6,422 nucleotides of DNA from CBDUSL01 sp965370265 (lineage in GTDB: Bacteria; Patescibacteriota; Patescibacteriia; JAXHNJ01), in contig CBDUSL010000035.1 of NCBI GenBank assembly GCA_965370265.1, positions 1 to 6,422 on the forward strand. Reading direction: 5' to 3'. Made by a program: the position numbers and the translations under genes. Every line of letters starts with the position of its first letter. Position 1 is the stretch's first letter. A model generated the notes under the pieces. It ran no database searches, had not been told where the DNA came from, and saw only the letters and a list, made by a program, of their open reading frames with translations. Positions 1-5,219 of this stretch are shown piece after piece.

Positions 1-973
1 CATAACAATGTTCACCGGTAATTTCAGACGGATCTTTATAAGAGTTTGTCTCGGGGTAAATTTCATGCCCTCCGTCGTTTATTTCATGAAGGACTATTGT
101 ATCATCAGAGGCCTTATAAACGGCGAGAGGCCCCGCATAGACCCCCTCTTTTTCCTGGATAATTCCTTCTATTGGATCTTCAGTAAAATACCACAGACCG
201 GCAATGCTTCCTTTGACATCACGAGAGACCGTTCCGCAAGTTTCTGATTGGCCAGGCTCGGTATAACCATAAAGGGCTTTGTATGGCTCCCTCATATTTT
301 CGGGGTAAAAATCAAAGACACAGGTGGCGGTTAACATTTCCTGACCCAAACTGTCCTGTTCATATCTTTCCTGACGGACAAATTGATTTTTAAGATTTTC
401 GTCATACACATAAATATTCCAATTATGGGCTTGGGGAGTGCCGGCTGTTCTGGCCATATACTCACCGGCTTCAAACCTAAGAGGTGTCTCAAGATAAATT
501 TCGCGAGAATTGTCGGCCGGGACTGTTGTCGTTGCCTTGGTGATTTTCTCTCCCGCTTCCTGAACATGATGCATGGTCATGGTCACCCCCGGGGTTAATT
601 CAAAAGTTAAAGCCCAAGTTGGATCATTTGACCCGGGTATATCATGATATGAATAACTGACCAGACTCATATCCTTTGGGGCATAAATGTTAGTCATGCC
701 GGCCTCACGGTTAGAATCAACTTTTAGATTCATCATCACTCCGGCGAATGACTGGAACTCCCAATATCCTCCGTTTAGTTCGCCGATCGGAGTAATATTT
801 TTTACCTCATTTAGATCAAAAATACCATGTGTAAAAACCACCGGCTTGACGGCTTTGCCCGTGTTAGTATTAGTAAGTGTTTCTATTTGCAAGTCCGTAT
901 TTTTGGTCATAAACAAAACGGCCCCGCCAGCCGTAAAGAGGGTTATTATGATGATGAGGATTATTTTTTTCAT
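1..973 (-). CDS. Anchored or secreted protein, possibly a degenerate M23 (lysostaphin-fold) domain; 3' end missing
   Basis: The frame is open from the ATG at 971-973 to the left edge, giving 324 visible residues with no stop, so the C terminus lies outside. Residues 1-22 (MKKIILIIIITLFTAGGAVL...) form a signal peptide or N-terminal anchor, so the rest is extracytoplasmic. Residues 93-185 follow the layout of an M23 peptidase: an IYAPKDMSLVSYSY segment (96-109) like the M23 'VYAPADGxVVS' strand, MHHV (134-137) where M23 has its histidine strand, then FEAGEYMARTAGTPQAHNWNI (168-187) like 'VkaGqxIGxtGxxxxHLHFE'. The first metal motif (HxxxD) is not seen, so catalysis is doubtful and the fold assignment is my inference. 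Cysteines at 218, 246 and 323 could form disulphides. The start is supported by a 4-base ATGA overlap with the upstream membrane-protein gene, which implies translational coupling. Function is unknown. Confidence 0.85.
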   Translation of the reverse strand, partial: MKKIILIIIITLFTAGGAVLFMTKNTDLQIETLTNTNTGKAVKPVVFTHGIFDLNEVKNITPIGELNGGYWEFQSFAGVMMNLKVDSNREAGMTNIYAPKDMSLVSYSYHDIPGSNDPTWALTFELTPGVTMTMHHVQEAGEKITKATTTVPADNSREIYLETPLRFEAGEYMARTAGTPQAHNWNIYVYDENLKNQFVRQERYEQDSLGQEMLTATCVFDFYPENMREPYKALYGYTEPGQSETCGTVSRDVKGSIAGLWYFTEDPIEGIIQEKEGVYAGPLAVYKASDDTIVLHEINDGGHEIYPETNSYKDPSEITGEHCY

Positions 974-1440
974 ATCTCTTCTGTTCTTGATGAGGAATCA
1001 GAAGCATTATTTATTTCTTTCTTTTTCTTCTTCAAATGAATAATACTGCCGATTACCCCGACGATAAAACCGATCGGGCAGATAATAGTGCCAATTAGAA
1101 AAAATAAAACATGCAAAACCTCGGAAATATAAAATATTACGGCTATGGTGTCCTTGGTAAGCACGCCCAAGCCATAGAGCAGGTTATGTAATATTACAAA
1201 AACAAAAAAACCAACGGCGGAAAAACCGGTTAATAAGAAAAATATTTTTAATTTTTTCTCCGGTTTTTCTTTGAAAACAAACCATAAAAAAATAAGGCCC
1301 AGGATTAAAAAAATTGAACAACAAATTAAGAAGTGAGGAAATTGCGTATCCACGATGCCCATCAAGAAGACACTGAAAACAATCAGAAAAAAACTTAATA
1401 CAAGCAACCAGAAAATTGTAATTAAATTTGGTTTTTTCAT
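970..1440 (-). CDS. Four-TM hypothetical membrane protein
   Basis: The 156-residue product is almost entirely membrane: hydrophobic segments lie at about 7-29, 35-56, 66-91 and 103-135. A lysine-rich stretch (KKKKK, 137-141) and a short polar tail ending SSSRTEEI follow, which suggests a cytoplasmic C terminus. Notable residues are the LHNLLYGLG motif (84-92) at the end of TM3 and ICPIGFIVGVIGSI (120-133) in TM4. I do not recognise a functional family. Its TGA overlaps the ATG of the next gene (ATGA), so the two are probably made together and may act together at the membrane. It lies 30 bases downstream of the preceding gene. A TATAAT at 1450-1455 (minus strand, 9 bases from the ATG) could add an internal promoter, but no good -35 box accompanies it. 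No Shine-Dalgarno sequence precedes the ATG. Confidence 0.85.
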   Translation of the reverse strand: MKKPNLITIFWLLVLSFFLIVFSVFLMGIVDTQFPHFLICCSIFLILGLIFLWFVFKEKPEKKLKIFFLLTGFSAVGFFVFVILHNLLYGLGVLTKDTIAVIFYISEVLHVLFFLIGTIICPIGFIVGVIGSIIHLKKKKKEINNASDSSSRTEEI

Positions 1441-1470
1441 ATTTTAACTATTATATTAATATTTGCACCC

Positions 1471-1833
1471 CTACTCGACTAAATAGCTTTTTTTACCGGC
1501 ATATTCATTGGTATCCTTTTTGGTTTCTTCATAAGCCCAAACTGATATATTGTAGCGCCATTCTAACTTTTTTTCATTTATAACATGGGTCATTGTATAA
1601 TCAATATCCTCTGGCGAAGAATTATCGGGAACAGAGATTTTAATACTAAGAGTCGTACTAATCGAATTAATTATTTCTGCTTCCCTAATCACTTCATATT
1701 CTAAAAGATTACCTTCTACTACTTTTTCAGTTAATTCGTTTGTATTAGTATTTTTTGGAGACTTAAGGTTAGCCATAATCAAAAACCCGGATACAACGAC
1801 AATAATGGCAATTAATATAATCGATTTTTTCAT
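1471..1833 (-). CDS. Small membrane-anchored hypothetical protein
   Basis: The product has 120 residues. Residues 1-21 (KKSIILIAIIVVVSGFLIM) form an uncleaved anchor or signal peptide, followed by an Asn/Thr-rich linker (25-35). A compact domain of about 80 residues begins at LLEYEVIREAEI (43-54) and ends with ISVWAYEETKKD (96-107). The pattern of a 'YxVIxE' opening strand, a helix around 74-90 and a hydrophobic 'VxAYxxxxD' strand recalls small DUF4875-like domains. This is a resemblance only, not an assignment. The start is favoured because the ATG follows directly on the anchor and because an extended -10 box (TGCTAGAAT) lies exactly six bases upstream, so the gene probably opens its own leaderless transcript. 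It appears to be first in a unit with the four-TM protein and the M23-like protein. Confidence 0.8.
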   Translation of the reverse strand: MKKSIILIAIIVVVSGFLIMANLKSPKNTNTNELTEKVVEGNLLEYEVIREAEIINSISTTLSIKISVPDNSSPEDIDYTMTHVINEKKLEWRYNISVWAYEETKKDTNEYAGKKSYLVE

Positions 1834-1839
1834 ACCTTT

Positions 1840-1848
1840 ATTCTAGCA
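1840..1848 (-). promoter_or_regulatory. Extended -10 promoter, predicted leaderless start
   Basis: The minus strand reads TGCTAGAAT, five of six matches to TATAAT plus the TGn extension, then six bases (AAAGGT) and the ATG at 1833. Transcription would start at or next to the ATG. The -35 position at 17-bp spacing is only TTTTTA, so recognition would rest on the extended -10. AAAGG sits too close to the ATG to act as a normal ribosome binding site. Confidence 0.5.
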
Positions 1849-1860
1849 GATTTTATAGGG

Positions 1861-1921
1861 AATAAAAAATCCCCTGTAATAGAGAAGAGTTAGCGTTATT
1901 AAAATGGCTTCTCTAATGGGG
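1861..1921 (-). terminator. Intrinsic terminator overlapping the stop codon of the three-TM gene
   Basis: On the minus strand, CCCC (1918-1921) and AGAGAAG (1908-1914) pair with CTTCTCT (1881-1887) and GGGG (1871-1874), leaving an internal loop and a 20-base apical loop. A T tract (ATTTTTTATT, 1861-1870) follows directly. The 5' arm contains the TAG of the upstream gene (1913-1915). The large loop lowers certainty, but stem plus T tract at a unit boundary, just before a new promoter, fits termination. A second small hairpin (AGGG...CCCT, 1855-1873) overlaps the same region. Confidence 0.55.
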
Positions 1922-2242
1922 AAACAAAAATTCACCGATAATAAAAATTAAAATAAGGGCGCATAAAAGACAGTAAAGAATAAAAGCGATAAGCAGAAGT
2001 ATCGCCCGGTCCTTGTGCTTAAAAAATGCCTTACCTGAATAAATCAAGCCCATGATTGATAAAACCACAAACAAAAGAAAAGGAATAAAGCTGGTGATAA
2101 TTCTGATTATTCGAATATCAGAAATGGTCGGAATCATGGGTATAAAACCAATCAAACAGAAGCAAATAACAAGGAGAAGAAGAGCGTTTTTTCCCCGTTT
2201 GCTTGTTGGCCACCAGGCCTTTTTTGTCTTTTCGTTTTCCAT
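1913..2242 (-). CDS. Three-TM hypothetical membrane protein
   Basis: The 109-residue product has a charged, Trp-containing cytoplasmic N terminus (MENEKTKKAWWPTSKRGK, 1-18) and three hydrophobic segments at about 19-38, 49-69 and 80-103. The loop KAFFKHKDR (71-79) between TM2 and TM3 is basic. Proline-rich turns (FIPMIPTI, 33-40) follow TM1. I recognise no family. The gene lies 22 bases downstream of the small soluble gene ending at 2265, so the two probably share one transcript. The gene ends inside the stem of an intrinsic terminator, consistent with being last in its unit. No Shine-Dalgarno sequence is visible before the ATG; the upstream sequence is only A-rich (AATAAAAC). Confidence 0.8.
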   Translation of the reverse strand: MENEKTKKAWWPTSKRGKNALLLLVICFCLIGFIPMIPTISDIRIIRIITSFIPFLLFVVLSIMGLIYSGKAFFKHKDRAILLLIAFILYCLLCALILIFIIGEFLFPH

Positions 2243-2264
2243 GTTTTATTACTTGAGTTATTTC

Positions 2265-2516
2265 TTATTTTTTTAAGTTGTATCTTTTTAAATCCGACAT
2301 TCTCTTCTTGCCGTAATAATTAGAAGTAATTGTTTCGCCAGCACTGGGCGCTTTATTGGTTTTATTGTTAAGATATTTTTCAAAAAGTTCTGGATATTTT
2401 TCTTTAGCCATTTTCCTAATCGCCAAAACCTCATCGGTAAGATGACCCTCTTTTCTCTCCAAACTCTCCGCCCTGTTCATAGCTTCGGTAAAAGATTCAA
2501 TTTTGTTGGTTTCCAT
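2265..2516 (-). CDS. Small charged helical hypothetical protein
   Basis: The 83-residue product is soluble with no signal or membrane segment. Residues 5-50 (from IESFTEAMNRAESLERKEG to EKYPELFEKYL) look strongly helical and amphipathic, with alternating charged and hydrophobic positions. The C-terminal third (51-83) is polar and basic, ending RYNLKK. I do not recognise a family. The start is supported by a perfect TATAAT exactly six bases before the ATG, which predicts a leaderless mRNA. It leads a probable two-gene unit with the three-TM protein. A soluble partner for that membrane protein is a guess from position only. Confidence 0.75.
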   Translation of the reverse strand: METNKIESFTEAMNRAESLERKEGHLTDEVLAIRKMAKEKYPELFEKYLNNKTNKAPSAGETITSNYYGKKRMSDLKRYNLKK

Positions 2517-2522
2517 GGTTTT

Positions 2523-2528
2523 ATTATA
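2523..2528 (-). promoter_or_regulatory. Perfect -10 box (TATAAT), predicted leaderless start
   Basis: The minus strand reads TATAAT, then AAAACC, then the ATG at 2516. The six-base gap puts the expected transcription start at the start codon. At 17-18 bp spacing the -35 region falls inside the hairpin at 2543-2564 and is poor (TAGCGG or TTAGCG). Confidence 0.55.
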
Positions 2529-2539
2529 GCTTGTTTTGC

Positions 2540-2564
2540 AAAATCCCGCTAAGCGAAGCGGGAT
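2540..2564 (-). terminator. Terminator-like GC-rich hairpin
   Basis: ATCCCGCT (2543-2550) and AGCGGGAT (2557-2564) form a perfect 8-bp stem around a 6-base loop. On the minus strand the stem runs straight into TTTT, a short tail. It could end transcripts coming from the HTH-ATPase/STAS unit just before the next promoter. The short T tail makes efficiency doubtful. Confidence 0.5.
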
Positions 2565-2611
2565 CCTCTTGAACCAGATGGACTCATTTCATTCGTCTCA
2601 TCGTTTCGGGA

Positions 2612-2824
2612 AAAAACGGCTTCAGCCCGCGGGGCAAGATACAAGGATATCCCTACGGGACCCCTTCAGGGCAAGATACAAGTTACAAAAAAAACCCAAT
2701 TTTCAATATTCAAACGCTAAGCTTTAAAAGTAAGTTTGGTTATTGGAACTTGAGATTTGTCTCTTTTTTGTATCCTTGTTACTTGGAACTTGTATCTTCT
2801 ACAAACGGCTTCAGATGGAAGTTG
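2612..2824. repeat. Repeat cassette copy A, without the four-helix-bundle gene
   Basis: Three blocks match the gene-bearing cassette at 5290-5897 in the same order and orientation: 2612-2714 versus 5290-5380, 2764-2785 versus 5769-5790 (20 of 22 bases), and 2806-2824 versus 5879-5897 (16 of 19 bases). The first block holds two mini-hairpins (TCCCGTAGGGA and CCCTGAAGGG on the minus strand) bracketed by a direct repeat, GGGCAAGATACAAG, at 2632-2645 and 2669-2682. A perfect 12-bp inverted repeat (AAGATACAAGTT) lies at 2673-2684 and 2787-2798. AACGGCTTCAG occurs as a direct repeat at 2615-2625 and 2804-2814, near both ends. Similarity reaches almost to the gene in both directions, so the copy looks like a cassette with its gene cut out. 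Confidence 0.7.
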
Positions 2825-2827
2825 TTT

Positions 2828-3124
2828 TTATTTCTCTTTAAAATTAAACTCGGTTTGATATATTTCGGTAAGCAATTCCAGAGTAGCGGCTATTGAAGGA
2901 TTTTGGCTCTTTATTAAAACCAATCTTTGCTTATAAAGATTATGCAAAGGAGTGATAAACTCATCTCCCCAGGAAGGGGTAAAAGTATTGACTCCGGCAA
3001 AATCAAGGACCAACTCCTCATCTTTTTTTAATTCTTCTAATTGTTTTTGGACCGCTTTATAAGCCTCCTGTCCGCTGTCACGGGAAGTGAGTGTTTTGCC
3101 GAATTTTTTTATTTCAATTTTCAT
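2828..3124 (-). CDS. STAS-like domain protein (DUF4325 type)
   Basis: The 98-residue protein is a single domain. It opens with the strand IEIKKFGKTLTSRDSG (3-18), whose 'F-G-x-x-L-x-S-R' pattern is typical of DUF4325. A helix follows, then the core strand LVLDFAGVNTFTPSWGDEF (38-56), matching 'vxlDFxgVxxissSFaDEl'. In classical STAS proteins such as SpoIIAA and RsbV, a serine after this strand is phosphorylated by the partner kinase. S51 (or T49) sits in the comparable place, so it is a candidate phosphosite; that is inference. The gene starts 10 bases after the HTH-GHKL ATPase gene, the classical layout for an anti-sigma kinase with its antagonist. No ribosome binding site is visible. Family assignment is from remembered motif pattern. 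Confidence 0.8.
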   Translation of the reverse strand: MKIEIKKFGKTLTSRDSGQEAYKAVQKQLEELKKDEELVLDFAGVNTFTPSWGDEFITPLHNLYKQRLVLIKSQNPSIAATLELLTEIYQTEFNFKEK

Positions 3125-3134
3125 ATTTTATAGG

Positions 3135-3875
3135 TTAATATTTAATAATGGCCAGAGTGCCCGTCAAATATTTTTTTTCTTTAACCGGCTTGATGTCAAC
3201 TGATTTTTTATTTATCTTGACAGAAGCCTGGCCTGACTGGAAGAATAAATCCATAGCATTTTTGACCACCACTTTCCGGACGTATTTAAGCCCGTTCCCT
3301 CTTTTTTCCAGGCCGCGGCCGGAAATTGACTGGGTAAAAGCGGTTAAAAGGGCCTCTTCATCTGAAGCCAAATCGGGTTTGACACGCTTTAAGGTGGTTA
3401 AAACCCCCTGGCCCCGATCTGCCAGAATTATTTTTCTGCTTTTGAGGCTATACCCGAAAAAGGTGCCGGGGATATCAGGCCAATGGCCGATGTTATGGTC
3501 AAAAGAATTATTGCCAATCTCCCCAACTATGGAAGTGATTAAGGGGAAAAAATCGGCCAGCGCCTTTTCTTTAAGCAAAGCATTTTCGAGCTTTGAAAGA
3601 CGGGCTTTAAAAACAAAAGAATCTTCACAGTAAAAAGAATCGGGCAAATCAACCGATTCTTTAGTAAAAGCCCAGCGAAATGCCAAATCAGCCAGGTATT
3701 TGTAATTATCAGCCAAAAAGTCGGCTAAATCAACCTCAAAATAATAACGATGAGCCGTGGGTGTGTCCCGCCGGGCCTTAAGCCGATTGTTTCTATCCCA
3801 GCGGCGTAGAGTTTCCGGATTTACCTTCAATATAGCCGCGGCCTGCTTTATATCTATTTTGCCTGTTTCCGCCAT
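3135..3875 (-). CDS. HTH-GHKL fusion: MerR/excisionase-type DNA-binding domain plus histidine-kinase-like ATPase
   Basis: The product has 246 residues. Residues 7-54 form a MerR/excisionase-type winged helix: IDIKQAAAILKV, then NPETLRRWDRNNRL, then a wing with HRYYFEVDLADFL. A helical linker (60-110) leads to a GHKL ATPase domain: N box EIGNNSFDHN (E119, N122, N123), G1 box LADRGQGV (D153, G155, G157) and G2 region GRGLEKRGNGL (G186-L196), ending in the strand GTLAIIKY. There is no histidine phosphoacceptor domain and no membrane segment. The domain therefore resembles SpoIIAB/RsbW-type kinases more than sensor kinases. Followed 10 bases later by a STAS-like protein, it suggests phosphorylation-dependent partner switching that controls DNA binding. 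The upstream TGTATAA repeats are candidate targets. The domains are clear; the mechanism is inferred. Confidence 0.85.
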   Translation of the reverse strand: MAETGKIDIKQAAAILKVNPETLRRWDRNNRLKARRDTPTAHRYYFEVDLADFLADNYKYLADLAFRWAFTKESVDLPDSFYCEDSFVFKARLSKLENALLKEKALADFFPLITSIVGEIGNNSFDHNIGHWPDIPGTFFGYSLKSRKIILADRGQGVLTTLKRVKPDLASDEEALLTAFTQSISGRGLEKRGNGLKYVRKVVVKNAMDLFFQSGQASVKINKKSVDIKPVKEKKYLTGTLAIIKY

Positions 3876-3907
3876 AAAATTGTTTTTTTATATATTTATC
3901 TATTACC

Positions 3908-3936
3908 ATTATAGCAAAATTATACATTTTAAGCAA
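3908..3936 (-). promoter_or_regulatory. Predicted promoter of the HTH-ATPase/STAS unit
   Basis: On the minus strand TTGCTT (3931-3936), a 17-base spacer and a perfect extended -10, TGCTATAAT (hexamer 3908-3913), lie about 32 bases before the ATG at 3875. The spacer contains copy 1 of the TGTATAA repeat (3919-3930), a placement that recalls MerR-type operators. The leader would be about 25 bases, without a clear ribosome binding site. Confidence 0.55.
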
Positions 3937-4049
3937 ATAATTATCTTCAATATTATACATTTTATTACAATATATCCGCTTATTTTAGCCAATTTACCTT
4001 TAAAAGTTATACATTTTTAAATTATCAATTTACTAAAATTATACAAAAA
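3919..4049 (-). repeat. Four TGTATAA-cored direct repeats upstream of the HTH gene (candidate operators)
   Basis: On the minus strand AAAATGTATAAT occurs at 3919-3930 and 3952-3963, AAAATGTATAAC at 4006-4017 and TTTTTGTATAAT at 4038-4049, all in the same orientation. Distances between starts are 33, 54 and 32 bases, close to 3, 5 and 3 turns of DNA, so all four would face the same side. The N-terminal HTH of the adjacent gene is the obvious candidate binder (inference). A caution: three copies contain a full TATAAT, so they could be an array of -10 boxes, and the region is very AT-rich. Confidence 0.55.
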
Positions 4050-4388
4050 TCAATTTTTTTTACTGCTATAGATTTAGAGATTAATTTTTGTTATTAGGCC
4101 GAGTCAATGATTTGGTTATTGGACCGGGTTATTGGGAATTCTTCCCATTAACTAAAAACTATTACCTAACTACCCACTTCGCCCAAAAACTAACAACCAT
4201 TGATAAAATTTTAATTATTTATAATCAACAATATACTTATTTAAAAAAGTCTCAATTGCCTGGACAGTTTCTTTCTTTAAATCAGCCGGGCTTTGAGTCA
4301 CCCACATGGCGAAGTTATAGAGTTCTTTTGTCTCTACTTTTAACCACTTTTTTTAAAACAAAAAATCCAATAACTAGCTGAGGCTGTT
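4050..4388. other. Largely gene-free stretch with a small hairpin and short repeats
   Basis: No convincing gene is seen apart from the doubtful 30-codon ORF at 4215-4307. The part at 4111-4135 holds two near-copies of GGTTATTGG, a word also present in cassette A. TGGGAA (4133-4138) and TTCCCA (4142-4147) form a 6-bp stem with a 3-base loop but no T tail. A weak T tract (minus strand, about 4361-4366) lies 25 bases past the stop of the six-TM gene, without a good stem. Confidence 0.4.
4215..4307 (-). CDS. Possible 30-codon ORF or remnant of a larger gene
   Basis: From the ATG at 4305-4307 the ORF encodes MWVTQSPADLKKETVQAIET and ten more residues ending in NKYIVDYK, a polar and plausibly helical peptide. 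The frame stays open upstream to a TAA at 4353-4355 without another ATG, adding residues such as VETKELYNFA that also look protein-like. This suggests either a decayed gene C terminus or a real micro-ORF. TATAAC lies six bases before the ATG, the same spacing seen at three larger genes here. I recognise no family. Confidence 0.28.
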   Translation of the reverse strand: MWVTQSPADLKKETVQAIETFLNKYIVDYK

Positions 4389-5159
4389 TTATTTACCCCG
4401 CCAATTATTTATTGCCTGATTGTAATCACTTATCTTGATAAGTCTATTGAGGGCCGGTTTTTCTATCTCGGATAAAATAATAATTATTATAATTATTATT
4501 ACCTGAATAATATTTCCCAGTTCAAAAGAAAAAAATGAACCATATACTTCAGGCATAACAATAGCTAAACCAAAAATCGTAGCTAAGCTGGCTGCAATTA
4601 AGCCAGGCAATGATTTTAAAGCGATATTTTTATTTATACGATAAAGACGTTGGATAAATTTATATTCAGAATATACTAAATAAAATAATAGCCAATAAAA
4701 GCCCAGGGCGGTCGATTTCAGGCCTACTTCAAATAATGTAGAAAAATTTTTATCGATAAAAATGAGAACTATACCAACTATAAGACCTATTCGAATTATC
4801 CAAATTCGCCATAGAGTACTTAATCGATAATAATATATAGAATATATTAATTTTTTCTTTTCATCCGAATAATCAGTTTGATTCAAGTACCCTCCAATTG
4901 ACCGGCGGTTTAACAAAAGACCGGCCGTTACCCCGGCCGGAATCGCCGATATAATAAAAACCATTAAACCGATTACCGATTTTTCATGGGTCGACATACC
5001 CAACTGATAAAACTGAGAACTAAATATACCGAGAAAGACCATCATACCAAGCATGCCGGCAGCGAAGGCAATCATAAATGTCTTCAAATATCGGCCGATC
5101 GGATCCTTTATATTTAGAGATTCCCTGAATTCAGTCCAGGGATTTTTTGTCCAGTCCAT
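4389..5159 (-). CDS. Six-TM hypothetical membrane protein
   Basis: The 256-residue product begins with a soluble amphipathic stretch (MDWTKNPWTEFRESLNIKDP, 1-20) and then has hydrophobic segments at about 27-49, 60-83, 117-135, 147-165, 184-203 and 214-230. A polar tail of 26 residues (EKPALNRLIKISDYNQAINN...) follows. The loop between TM2 and TM3 (84-116) is charged and Tyr-rich (DEKKKLIYSIYYYR). TM6 contains eight isoleucines in a row (221-228). No transporter, protease or enzyme motif is seen, so function is unknown. The start is supported by an extended -10 box exactly six bases upstream. It stands alone: the next gene upstream lies 237 bases away across repeat DNA. Confidence 0.85.
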   Translation of the reverse strand: MDWTKNPWTEFRESLNIKDPIGRYLKTFMIAFAAGMLGMMVFLGIFSSQFYQLGMSTHEKSVIGLMVFIISAIPAGVTAGLLLNRRSIGGYLNQTDYSDEKKKLIYSIYYYRLSTLWRIWIIRIGLIVGIVLIFIDKNFSTLFEVGLKSTALGFYWLLFYLVYSEYKFIQRLYRINKNIALKSLPGLIAASLATIFGLAIVMPEVYGSFFSFELGNIIQVIIIIIIIILSEIEKPALNRLIKISDYNQAINNWRGK

Positions 5160-5165
5160 ATAGAA

Positions 5166-5194
5166 ATAATATCACATAAAGTAATTCTATCCAA
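5166..5194 (-). promoter_or_regulatory. Promoter of the six-TM gene, predicted leaderless
   Basis: On the minus strand TTGGAT (5189-5194), 17 bases, then TGATATTAT with -10 hexamer TATTAT at 5166-5171, then TTCTAT and the ATG at 5159. The six-base gap predicts transcription starting at the start codon. No ribosome binding site is present. Confidence 0.55.
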
Positions 5195-5219
5195 TTAAAA
5201 AACTAACCTTCTTAAATGG

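Noticed and set aside
687..1043. Plus-strand ORFs in the first kilobase (8-247, 383-598, 687-1043, 827-1039)
   Set aside because: All lie opposite the long open minus-strand gene that starts at 973 and runs off the left edge, or opposite the four-TM gene.
2543..2610. T-box or tRNA-like element near GGTTCAAGAGGATCC (minus strand)
   Set aside because: The TTCAA word is not closed by a T-arm stem and no T-box consensus (AGGGTGG...ACCGCG) is present.
2632..2682. CRISPR-like direct repeats (GGGCAAGATACAAG twice)
   Set aside because: Only two short copies per cassette with a hairpin between them, no array of regular spacers and no cas genes.
2536..2727. Plus-strand ORF with GQDTRISLRDPFRAR, also seen in the plus-strand ORF at 5277-5507
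   Set aside because: The shared peptide comes from the conserved DNA repeat. A one-base length difference after the shared part (CAAGATACAAG versus CAAGAAAGCAAG) shifts the frame between copies, so the protein is not what is conserved.
3148..3633. 161-codon plus-strand ORF
   Set aside because: It is antisense to the HTH-GHKL gene, whose motifs are clear on the other strand, and it has no recognisable domain.
4088..4381. 97-codon plus-strand ORF starting with TTG
   Set aside because: It uses a weak start in AT-rich spacer, has no promoter or ribosome binding site, its translation looks unlike a protein (runs such as LLSLLLTTFFK), and the opposite strand gives a more protein-like frame.
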